From the NCBI RefSeq assembly GCF_932526225.1, contig NC_064042.1, positions 3,207,001 through 3,271,000 on the forward strand: DNA of 64,000 nt, written 5' to 3'. The position numbers and the translations under genes are program-made. The notes beneath the pieces are model-generated. The model had not been told where the DNA came from. It made no database searches and worked only from the letters and a program-made list of their open reading frames with translations. The DNA is from Nematostella vectensis. Taxonomy: Eukaryota; Cnidaria; Anthozoa; Actiniaria; Edwardsiidae. This document shows positions 42,745 to 55,300 of this stretch, piece after piece; position 1 is the first letter of the stretch, and every line of letters starts with the position of its first letter.

Positions 42745-45700
42745 CTAAAGGTGGGCCGTGTCTGAGAGACGGCGATTGGTCACGTGATTGTCTTGCAGCT
42801 CGTTCAACTGGTCCAGCTCCTGTTGAGTTTCTACGATGTTCACCTCGAATGGACTCCCGAGGATCGGCTCGTCACCCCATCGGATGTTCACGGTGTAGCG
42901 ACCGGCCTCTGTTGGGTTGTAGCGGACGCCAATTGTTCGGTCCTTGGTCGTGTCTCGGTACATCTCGACCTTAAATGCGCCTGAGAGAGAAATAAAAGAA
43001 TAGTTTACAGGGTGAAAACCGCACTTTTGCAAACACCACAAGTTCCACGTGAAATCGGGTTACGAAGCGCATATAATTAGATAAATGTAAGGACCAAGAA
43101 CTGAGCATGGGGACTCCACATATTGTCTTTTATCTCCTCAAAACATTTCTGAGGTCATCAATACTCGTTTATGCCCTCCTTTCCCAGCTAAGATTAGCAC
43201 CCACTCTTGAATTTGAGCCCCGAGACGTAATATATAAAATAAGCGGCCTTCGTAAAAACACCAACCCGTTAACCGAAAATGTAGGAAAGATGTAGAGAGT
43301 ACTCCATTGTGACTGCTACCTTTAGGTCCGTGGATGCGAATCTTGAGAGTCCCTGGTCCTGCACCCTTGGTATCGACCAGGAAATGTCCCTTGAAGTTGT
43401 ACCTGAGACCATTCTCGATGCCTGGCCCATACACTCGCACCTTGCTGGGGTCTCCTGTCTGTCCCACGCGGAACATGAAGGGACTTCCTTCCACGGACCG
43501 ACCTCCCCACTCTACGTACACAAGATGAGTGCCTACCTCGGTAGGGTAGACCTTTATTGCGTAGGTACCATCCTGGTTGTCTTGCACCTGGTAAAAAAGG
43601 GACCATTTCCAGGGCACATTTTAGTCAAATAACTATATGTGAAAATTGGCTTGAGATCATCCGAAAACTTTGGTCTCTAGTTTCTAGATCGACTACTTAC
43701 ATTGACGTCACAGTCTTGAGTCGGGCCCGCACACCGTACGTACAGCGGTCCACTGCCTTCAAGAGCCCTGATGGTGAAGGTAGTGACGGTGTTTGTGTAG
43801 GTGACGTAATCACTCCTGGTCAGCGGTCCGTCCACAGCAACCTGGTCGGATTGACGATCGCGGATGGTGACCTTATATGGGCTGAAATAGAGGGAGATAG
43901 CTTAAATGGGCTGAAGAAAAGGTCACCTATATGGTCCGAAAAAAAGAGAGTTGTATGTATATGTTCAGAGAAACTACAAACGACAAGATTAAAATAAAAT
44001 TTTTGAATATGTTACAACATTTGCTAAGCATATTTTTTTTTCTATATCTAAAAGCAAATCCATGTATAATAAATAAAAACATTTTGAAAGTGGCAAATTC
44101 AATAAATTTCTTCGAGACCTGGGGAGACCGGGCCCCTTTCCTGCCCCCCCCCCCCCCCTTCTCCAAACCTCCACCCCATTGGAACGACACTACTTGCCAC
44201 CAGTCCAAACGCACTATCTCTAATGCCTGTACCATTCTATAGCGTACATCAAGCAAAAAAACCACCAATCGTCTCCATACTGCGAATTCACCTCCTCCTC
44301 CCTATCGAATTCCCATAACTACCGTCCTGTTACCACTAATGGATCCATAATAATAATTGACGTGTTTTGCATAAGAGCATCACTCTTATGCACTTACTAT
44401 CTTCAATGTCTTTCCTATTCCATCTGACGTCCCCCCCGTTACAACAACCTATCTTTAATGTTTTTCCTATCCCATCCGAGGTCCCCCCTCCGTTACACAT
44501 ACCTATCTTTAATGTTTCCCTCATCCCATCTGACGCCCGCCCGTTACACCTACCTATCTTCATTGTCTTTCCCATCCCATCTGACGTCCCACCCTCCGCT
44601 ACACCTACCCATCTTTAATGTCTCTCTCATCCCATTTGACGCCCACCCGTTACACCTACCTATCTTTAATGTATCTCTCATCCCATCTGAGGTCCCCCCT
44701 CCGCTACACCTACCTATCTTTAATGTCTCTCTCATCCCATCTGACGCCCGCCCGTTACACCTACCTATCTTTAATGTCTCTCCCATCCCATCTGACGTCC
44801 CCTCCGCCACACCTACCTATCTTTAATGTCTCTCCCATCCCATCCGACGTCCCCTCCGCTACACCTACCTATCTTTAATGTCTCTCCCATCCCATCTGAC
44901 GTGTAGTATATAAGCGCCGGCATAGGGCGCTGTGTAGTGGCAGTTATAGTGGCTATCGTTCCGCTCCTGGATCTCCACATCGCTCTTGTGTTTGACGCCG
45001 GATAGAGTGGCGGTCAGCACACCATCGCCGCCCTTGCGTGCGTCCACGTTAAACTCGGTGCGCTCGTTAACCAGACCTAAGGATTAAAAAGAGAGGATTA
45101 CGCAAACACATATCTAGGGTTAGGCGCACTCCCGTCACTGTCTTTCCTTCACTGCACTTTCCTGTCGAAGCACAGCTTACTCATAGACTTTAATATATGA
45201 TCTCCGGGCTACGCGCGTGTTAGGGAACTGCGAGATTCAAGCAAACATATTTAAAAAAAGTTGTCATATATCGGGTCTACATGGGTGATATACTAATAGC
45301 TAATACATTTGATGATTCATAAACTGGGCATTGTGACCGTTTGACCTGGGTCAATGGCTATGCCCATTTTTACTTTCTGCACTGACAAAGTCTTTATATA
45401 AGCGAAAATAGTCTCAAGATTTTGGTTTATCCCTTTCGATTACTAATACACTCCTTTAACCCTCTTTAGATTGGACACCATTGACCGCTTGTATAAAATG
45501 ATAATACTTTATTGAACCTTGATAAAGCGAACACCTTAGTCTCGACACCACACTTCATACTAAAGCTATGTCCTTTCTCATGCTAAAAGACTAATAAGTT
45601 TATACTCTATAGATATCATAAATACACATACTTTCATATAGCGGGCATCTTACCTCCCACAAGCCCGGGACCTGAAGCGAAAACCTTTCTCGGGTCCACT

Positions 45701-46267
45701 CTTTCCTCAGGGGCGTACACATGGATTTGGAAAGGGGAACCCTCGACGGCCTCCTCGTTGTAATGAACGTACATCTCATAGGTGCCAACCATATGTGGCA
45801 CAAACCTGTAAAGCGTACAGATGGGGTCAGTAGAGTTATTAAATGGATACTGCCTCAACTAAAGAACTTATAAATAAAAAAAATGGGACACTGTCATGTT
45901 AGTTTATGTTTCACGTGGTGTTATGTCATCATCATCATCGTCATCACCATCATCATCATTATCATCGTCATCACTATCATCATCATTATCATCAACATTA
46001 TCACCACCATTACCATAAGCATCAGCATCATAAGTTAGTTATGAACATTATCATAATTATCATCAAATCATCGTCATCACCATCACCGCCCCAGCAGCAG
46101 AATCACCATACTACCATCACTAGCCCCTCCCCCACAATTCTTACCATAATAAGTACATACCTACTATCACCATCACCATCAAAATCATAATTATCAACGT
46201 TATCTTCATCATCATCATCATCCTCATCATCATCATCATCATCATCAGCATCCTCTTCATCATCCTC

Positions 46268-46334
<67 letters not shown>

Positions 46335-49300
46335 CCATCACCATCATCACCATCATCACCATCATCACCATCATCACCATCATCACCATCATCATCATCA
46401 TCACCCTTGTCATCACAATACCTTATAAAGCACTGAGAGCTGTCTCGGCCTCGTACAACTGTGCACTTCATGGGCTTGCTCTCAGGGTCGTACAGTTGCA
46501 CATTGAGCTCATTAGGATGTGTTCCTACAGGAACATCCATGGGGCACTCGACCTCGCTGTACTGGTAGAACTTCTCGTTCCTGTCGATGGTCATGACAGC
46601 CCTGGTCTGCTCGGTGACGTTTACGAGGAAGGGCGCTCCTTCTACTAATTGGTTTTGGTAACGCACGAACACCTAGGGAGAATCTTTTATCAGTTTGTGC
46701 TATTAATTAAAGACATGCTAAAATAAAGGGAAATTGGGCATGATATATTCTCACAAGGGGCTCCAGTAATTAAGGATTTCTCGAAGGGTGATGGGTGGAA
46801 GCAGGGTCCCCGCTTACATATAATACGTTTAGCGGGCTATAGATGTACAGGAGAGGCAGTCAACCAGTAGATAAGATAATATCGGTGGAAGAAGGGCTGG
46901 GACCGCGGAGCATGTTTAAAAGTGGGTGGGCTGACAATTGAAGACTATTATAATGAAAAACGAAAAAGGAATAAATCATTGTATTTGACTTCTTTCTGCA
47001 AAAAGTGGTAGGGCCGCCCCACGCCCCCCCCCCCCCCAGCCTCTCGGGGTGGACGGGGTGTACCCTTTAGGTCTTCTGGGTGCCCACCTTGTATTGCCCG
47101 TGCCTATATGGCATGAATTTCACGTGGTTATGTCCCTGTGAATCGCGACTGAGTTCACACGGTACGTCACTCTCGTCAGGCCCTGTCACGTTGGCCGTGA
47201 AGTAGCCCCCCTCTGCACCGGACGTCGTCTCCACAGTCAGATCGACCTCATTCTGGATGATGCGCTCAGCGAAAAGCTCCTCGCTGCGCACATGAGCCAC
47301 CTGCACGGGTTCCGGTTCACCCACTTTGATGAGAAATGGACTGTTCTCCACGGGTTCACCGTCGCACCTCACGTGGACCTTGGCAAAGAAGGAAGGGTTT
47401 AAATAGTCGCCTAGATGATGTATCATGTATGGGGATATGGTATGGGGAATAAGACGGAGGACTAACGGAGTATTGAGGGCCTTTCACCTTGCTGAAACGG
47501 GTTCGATTACCGGTCCAGATATAGCGAGTTTCCTTCTGTTTCTTGATCTGAATTTGACTTGTTGAACGTGTGGGATTTGTTATGTTGTTGAACGTGTGGG
47601 ATTGGATATGTGGGATTACTAGAAAATTGTGTTCCCCAGTCCAACAAGACATCGTATAAGGATTTTAAATTAGATTTATTTATACAAAAACTCACTTTAA
47701 GAAAAACACATTTTTAGAAAGACTAACTTAAAGAAAGACTTACTTCAAGAAAGACACACTTTCAGAAAAACTCTCTAAACGAAATGTTCACTTAAAGAAA
47801 CTTTCACTTCAAGAAATACTACATTAAGAATGACTCACTTTAAGAAAGACTCACAGCCGAAACCAAAGGTGCTGGGACATCAGGGATACAAGGTGATAAA
47901 ACGGATATTGAAAATAGATGGAGACCGTTGAGGCCATTCCGTCTTACCTTGTACGTTCCTGGTCTGTTCGGGATGAACTTCACGTGATAACAGCCCTCTT
48001 CTCCCTTCCCGATGCTTGACGGGAAGATCTCTTCATCCGGGCCACGGACCTCTGACGTCACTTCCCAGTGATCATCCGGGATATCCATGGCAATATCGAG
48101 CTCACGGCTGACCATGTACTGGCTCTCGATTGGATCAGCCTCGCGCAGGCGAACTAGGGTGCTGCTGGGGTCGCCAACATTCATGCTAGAAAGAACGGCC
48201 AGTCGGTCACTCATGTTTACCAGACGTGTTCGCGTCATTCATTTACAAATTTAAGTGGTGTTCGCTTCATTAATTCTCAAATTCAAGTTATATTCGCGTC
48301 ATTCATTCTCAAATTTAAGTTGTGTCACGTCATCCATTCTCAAATCTAAGTGGTGTCAATCATCCCTTTTTGTCAGTGTATAATTGGAGAAAACTCTTGA
48401 GCTCTTCTGCCTACCCCGTTATGTGTATAATACAGAGTCTTCCTTTGGTCGTAGATGGTTTGATTTGGTTGGGAGCAAGTTTACAACTTTTTTCTTAAAT
48501 TGGTCACTAGAACAATAAATCATGGGGAAGTTGGGCAACTTATTTTCTCGGAGACTCGGGAAAGACTTGAAACATGTAGCATTTTATGGCTATAAAACAA
48601 TGCATGATTCAGGGGCTCAAAAATAATGGTACATAATTCAAAGGGGTTCAAAACCAATGGTACATAATTCAAAGGGGCTCAAAAATAATGGTACATGGTA
48701 AATAATTCATGGTGCATGGTACATTATTCAAAGGGGCGCAAAACCAAGTGTACATAATTCAAAGGGGCTCAAAAACAATGGTACATGGTACATAGTTCAT
48801 GGTACATAATTCAAAGAAGCTAAAAAACAATTGTACATAATTCAAAGGGGCTCACCTGAATGGGCTCCCTTCTACAGACTTCCCCTTGCATCTCACGTCC
48901 ACCTTATAAGTGCCCTTGCTGTAGGGCACAAATCGGAGGTGGTGGTAGCCATCGGGCTCTTTACGGAACGTGGACAGAACGTGCTCATTGGAAGGACCTC
49001 GGACCTCCGCCGATACCTCGGTCACTTGGGAAGGGATCTCCATGGGAACATCAACTTCTTGACGAACGCGGTAGCGGATGGTCTCCTGGCAACCGAAAAG
49101 GGTTAAACCACGCTAAGACAAAGCCAGCATTGCAGTTCAAATAAGCCAGCATTTCTGGGCCAAGCAATTTTAGTCTTATTTGTGCACCATAATAGATACT
49201 ACTGTGAATTAGTTCGACCCATTTATCCCGTCTTGTGGTCAAGTAAGCAATGTTGGGATATAGTTAACAATGTGACTCTTAGAAAGATGATTTAATCAAA

Positions 49301-52300
49301 AGCCTATTTGAGATAGGTTCATATTTTGATTTATTTCTACTCTCTCGAAACCATGACAAGTTGAGGCAGCTGACCTCCCTGGCTTGTCATTAGAAAAGGA
49401 ATCTCGGACACATTACACACAGTATATCAAAAGGGTCATTATTGCGACAGAAAATGCGATAATGAAATCCTTTCTTTTTCTGAATGAAATTTCTTATCCT
49501 GAGTATTTAGCTTGCACACTAAGAAGAATTTACGATTCAATCAACGTTGACACAAAAGCTGTTACCTGTTTCTCAAACTCCCTCAGCTTGACCTGTACAG
49601 GCTTGGAGTCCTCGATGCTCATGATCAGCGGACTATTGGCAATGTGATACCCTTCACAAAGAACATCAACGGTGTACCGGCCTGGCTGCTCAGGCATGAA
49701 CCTTATATGGTATAGCCCGTCATTTTCCTTGGACAGCGTAGACTTGACGAACTGATCATTCGGGCCATGAACGGCAGCCGTAATCTCCTCGACATCATCT
49801 TCAACGTCAATCGGCACGTCCACCTGTGGCACGAAGAAATATCGATTGATTTAAATGTGATCGGCACGTCCACCTGAGGCACGAAGTAATATCAATTGAT
49901 TTAAATGTGATCCTTTAAATGTCATGGTTATGGATGTAAAAGAGGAGAGATAGGCAGATTTAAAAAAAGCCTTCCACGTTTTTCTTCTTGAATATAGTCA
50001 GCTCTTTGAGCATATTATTATTCACCCTAAACTAGAGTATTTTATGAACAGCTATTTACAGTATAACATTTTCTTCTTACGATAATGATAAAAAAGGATT
50101 GGACAATGAAGAAGGTTTACGAGTGTATTTTTGTGAAGAGCTTTTTATCACGTCGTTTCACGTTGTGTAAAAGCGACATGAGTGTCAAGTGTACGTGTTG
50201 TACACGCTTCAGGATTAGGATGTAGGATTTAGGAATGGGACATGTGGCTAGTGTGAATGCAGCATAAGTGTTCTCGTCTTAACTCGGTCATAGTGTGTTG
50301 TACACGCTTTAGCATTAAGACTGTATCATGTGGCTAGTGTGTGAATGCGGAATAAGTGCTCGTCTTAACTCGGTCATAGTGTGAATGTTGCATAAGTGCT
50401 CGTCTTACCTCATTCATAGTACTGTACACGCTTTAAGTGTAAGACGGTGAAATGTGGCTAGTGTGAATGCGGCATAAGTGCTCGTCTTACCTCGGTCATA
50501 GTACTGTACACGCTTTAGGTGTAAGACGGTGAAATGTGGCTAGTGTGAATGCGGCATAAGTGCTCGACTTACCTCATTCATAGTACTGTACACGCTTTAG
50601 GTGTAAGACGGTGAAATGTGGCTAGTGTGAATGCGGCATAAGTGCTCGTCTTACCTCGGTCATAGTGTTGTACACAGTGCTCTGTCGCACCGACTCCCTC
50701 AGGCGAACACTTGACGGGTCCCCGACCCTAAGTCTCAATGGGCTGTTAGTGACCTCCCTGCCTCCGTAAAACACACTCAGTGTATAGATACCCGAGCGGT
50801 TTGGCATGAATCTGATGTGATGATTCCCATCCCGCTCTTTGGTCACGGAGGTGGCCACGGACTCCATGTCGGGACCAACACACGTAGCACTAAGCTCTCC
50901 CTCCCCAGCTTCCCGCGGTACCTCCAAGGGCACATCCACCTCATGACGGATCACGTGACCTGTCAATCACATGACATACGTCACGTTTGTTCTTTTTTTA
51001 TTCAAATGATAAGCAACCGAAGCTTCGTCTCTCAAGTCAGGGGACTCGAGTTCATTATATAATCTCGTCGGCTAGGATTTTTTTTCCAGTCTAAAAACCT
51101 GGTTCTCTACATGGGGACCCTCGTTAACTTGGAACGTGAGCTCTCATCAATCAATTAATTTTATCAAACTGTAATGGGTGAAATGAAAAAAACAATTGGG
51201 GACAATGGCCCTTGGTACGAGGTAATCTCGTGATATTTGCTTTATGAAAATATTTACAACCCTAGACGAGGAAACCTGATATTAATTAGCTTTTAAATTT
51301 CTCTAGGTTTCCTCGCCATTTTCAAACACGTTTTTTTATCTTATTCCATGTAGTTATTGAATGGCAAAAGAATAATAAATAAATAAAAAACTAATGTCCT
51401 TTTTGTGAACCTGTAAACCGTGAAAAAAAAAAGAGTTAAACGCTGTCATTTTTTTCTGCCTCACCTCTACCACTTGTGTGCACGTTCTTAGAAAGCCGAA
51501 CCTTGGATGCATCGGACACCTTGACCAAGAATGGACTACCCCGGACAGGGCGGCCATTATACCGGATATGTATCTTGTGAATGCCGACACCTTGGGGCAT
51601 AAACCGGACGGTATAGGTGTCATTGTCCCTGGAGGACTCGACCAGCTCTACGGGGAAGTGTCCATTAGGCCCGTCACCGGACACTTCTAGGCCACCTCGT
51701 GCGGCGCCATGAAGGGTGATGAAAAATTCGCCAGGGCTACCAACCTCCACCTGGCAGGACAAGAAAATCATTAAGGTTCATACAATAGGTAAGAATGAAT
51801 GTTATTATCTTCGCAAAGTTCGCGGCTATTGGAGTCTCAACGGAGTAATCACCGGCCTTGATTTTGTTTATAGAAAAACAGTCTTAGGAATGTCCTGTTT
51901 GCCATAGCGATTCTAGACTATGCATCATCATCATTATCACCCCCCACTGCCGCCATCATTATTATTATTAAAAAATAAAATAAACATAACCCCGGTAGGG
52001 TTCAAGCTAGCCTTCAAGCTCAAGGCAAACAAAGTTAGAGTGTATTCTAGTGTGTGCTCTTGCGTGGGCCCTTGCGTGTGTTCTTGCGTGTGCTTTTTCG
52101 CGTGTCCATGCGTGTGTTCTTGCGTGTGCTCTTGCGTGTGCTCTTGCGTGTGATCTTGCGTGGGCCCTTGCGCGTGCTCTTGCGTGTGATCTTGCGTGCG
52201 TTCATGTGTGGGCCCTTACGTGTGCTTTTGCGTGTGTTCATGTGTGTGCTCTTGCGTGTGCTCTTGCGTGTGATATTGCGTGTGTTCTTGCGTGTGTTCT

Positions 52301-55300
52301 TGCGTGTGCTCTTGCGTGTGTGTTTAGGTGATGAATAATTTCTTGCATTGCACTTGTGCTTGCTCCGCCGTAGCGTTCGACTTATTGTAACACTAAGTCC
52401 TTCCAAGTCTGAGAGCTGTAGTCATCCTTATTTTAAAACGCGTGTAGTAATTGTTATGTTTTAGCTAGAGGCGATGTGTGATAAACATACAGTCAATTGA
52501 CAAAACGTTTTCGTCAACCGGCTTTGCGACTACGCGACAGGCCCGCATGAGAGCATGGGTAAAAACCACTGAAGCGCCTAGCTGCATATATTAGCCGCCG
52601 CGTCTGCCTGTAAGTAAGACCGCAACACATGTTTCGGGTAAGGACGCCATCTTTTATTCCCCTCGACCATCATGCCTCTTGGATAACACTACCTGATGTA
52701 GTAACCAATGACTCCCACACTGCTTGTGTAATATCACGTGCTTACCTGATACAGCCCGTCGCCATGGGCAACGATCTTGTCCGGATCCCCGGCCACGGAC
52801 CTCAAAGGGCTTTCGGGAACATCCTCCCCGTTAAATGTGCAGTGTGTCACATAATCCCCAGGAGTGTTGGGTAGGTACGACACTTGGTACTTGCCACGAG
52901 CTGTTGCGCGTACATCCACAGGGATCCCACCCGTCGGTCCTTTGCATTTGATGGCGAGTTCTCCGAGACCAGCGCTTGTTGTGTCAACTTCAAACTTGAC
53001 TGGTTCGCCAAGTACAGGACTGCGCATGCTCTCTAGGGATAAACATTTAAAGCCGCATTGTCAACATTTACTTCCGGTCGATTACGTTACAATCTCCGAT
53101 GATTTTTAACGGAAAACGCGAAAAATAAACACACTGCTTTCAAAATATTGAAAGCAGTGTGTATATTGCAAGTTTCTGCGAGGATGTGATTGATAATTTA
53201 GAGCGGATGGCATGTTAAATATCTCGGATTCTAATAGATTCTATTGTCTTTTAACGGTTGAGGTTTGCTTGGACCTCCAGAAGTGAACTGGTGACGGGAT
53301 GCGTATTTAACAGCCTGTTCAGTTGAGGTATTATTATGCTGTGTTACTTTTCACTAAGAAACAGTAGTATTTTTTTATCAAGTTAAAAAATTGATATAAG
53401 ATAAAAATGATATGCTATTTCAATATATGGGGCTTTTATTAGAAAATGGTCACATGGTCACTTGACCTCATTCCAAGTAAACTCTTTAAATCCTCGATTT
53501 GTCGGTGCAAGTATTAAGTTAGATGCAATTAAATAACCAACATACACTACTGAACTGATACACATCAGTTAATATATAACTAAATACATCAATACCACCC
53601 TGATATTCACTGGTCAATAACTTATATAAAACAGTTAAAAAACTAATATACACCAGTAAATGACTTATGATACATACCTGCTGGTGTCACGATGACTTTG
53701 GAGGGATCGCCGACCTTGGTGACGAAAGGCGTGCCGGGAAGGGGCGTGGCACCCACCATCACGGTTATCCTGTGCTCTCCTACCTCCCTGGGCGTGAAAC
53801 GAGCCACATAACTCCCATCTGAGCGGTTGCGGACAATATTGACCGGGACAGCGCTAAAAAAAGAATTGTTTTAAATTGGTCGAGCCATCGATCACTCAAG
53901 GGAATCTTTCTCTTTGTTTGGGTCAATTATAAGGTATATATACGTTAATTCTGATAATTATAAAATGGTATCAGGAGTGTGATATAATAAATGTAATTGG
54001 TAATTAGCACTAAAACAGATCGATTTCACAAACATTTCGGGGTCTCTTCCAATACCTAAAAGCAACCTGACAAAGAGGTAGCAACTTCTGGCTGAATGTA
54101 TTTTGAGATACCAATCCAACCTATACTTTAAAACCAGGTGTGTATACACGTGCCTCCCGCCATGCGCGCACATTCGAATGTATTCGCACGAGGGCACGCA
54201 TCGGAGGTGGTTATTTACACTGCTCTGTAACTCAATTGATGCGCAACTACTATTTTCTTTTCTTTTTTTGTAACTTTTCAGTTAAGACCTGCTTACCACG
54301 CGATGCGGGGAAGCATGCTTTAGAAATAGAAAAAGGCCGATAATTCCAAACAGCCTGTGGTGGTATTTTGCCAAATGTCACTATTCATAAAAAACTACTC
54401 GGTTTCGATTTTTTTAAGTGTTTATAGTATATTTTAAAATAAAACTAGACGCTGCACTAGCGTCAACTCGGGCTACAAAATGAATCACCGAAAAATGTAG
54501 TCTGCATTTTGTACCTGCTGGTGAGCTGTTTTCTCGGGGGCTCGTACACTTAAAAGCCCCGTGTAAACTGCGCGAGCACCAGCCAGCATTGCTGGCGAAT
54601 TTACGGGAAATTGACTTTCTGACATTTCCTTTGTCTTGTGGTCAGTCGAGCAAGAATTCGCCAGCAATGCTGGCTTGTGCTGGCGCAGTATGCACGGGGC
54701 TTTACGTATGTGATTTAGCATAACGAGACCGGCATCTTATTTATGACTCTTTATTGGGATAAGACACGCTCGCTACTGATAGCGAGCGGACAGAGCAAAA
54801 AAATGACAAGTTTTCCCAAAATAAGGTCTGGTTAACTTCTGTAAGCTTGAATTTTTGCATAGAGGTTTCTTATGCTATGTAAACCAACATATTAAAAAGT
54901 ATTTTTTACTAATAGATTCGTCTTCGAGATATGAGGCTTGAAGTTCAATTTTCATATGTTCAAAGTATAAATTCTCCTCATTTTTAGGGAGAAGTCGGCC
55001 TCTGATCAAAAATTAAGCCAACTTTGCTCGCTAATATCTAAATTTCATATCTTCTAAATTTCTTTAAAATTTGGAATTAAGCTTTTGGTCATAGAAACTC
55101 CTTGTATGTGCAATCTTGAGCTTATATATTGAGAATTGGAAAATTTCATGCCATTTTTTTGCTTTGTCTATAGAGCGATAAAATGCATGAGACACCATCC
55201 CTGGACACTTTTCAAAATTGCATACAAAACAAAAAAAAAAAAAAAACACAAAACTTATCCAAACTTATCTTCGCTGTTATTGATTCTCTTCTTCTTTCGG

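Noticed and set aside
44367-44878. Pro/Ser/Leu-rich repeat frames on the plus strand
   Set aside because: They are the complement of the exon 16 donor array.
52047-52406. Arg/Thr-rich and Val/Leu-rich repeat proteins on both strands
   Set aside because: Artefact of a 12-bp minisatellite; no start context or splice signals.
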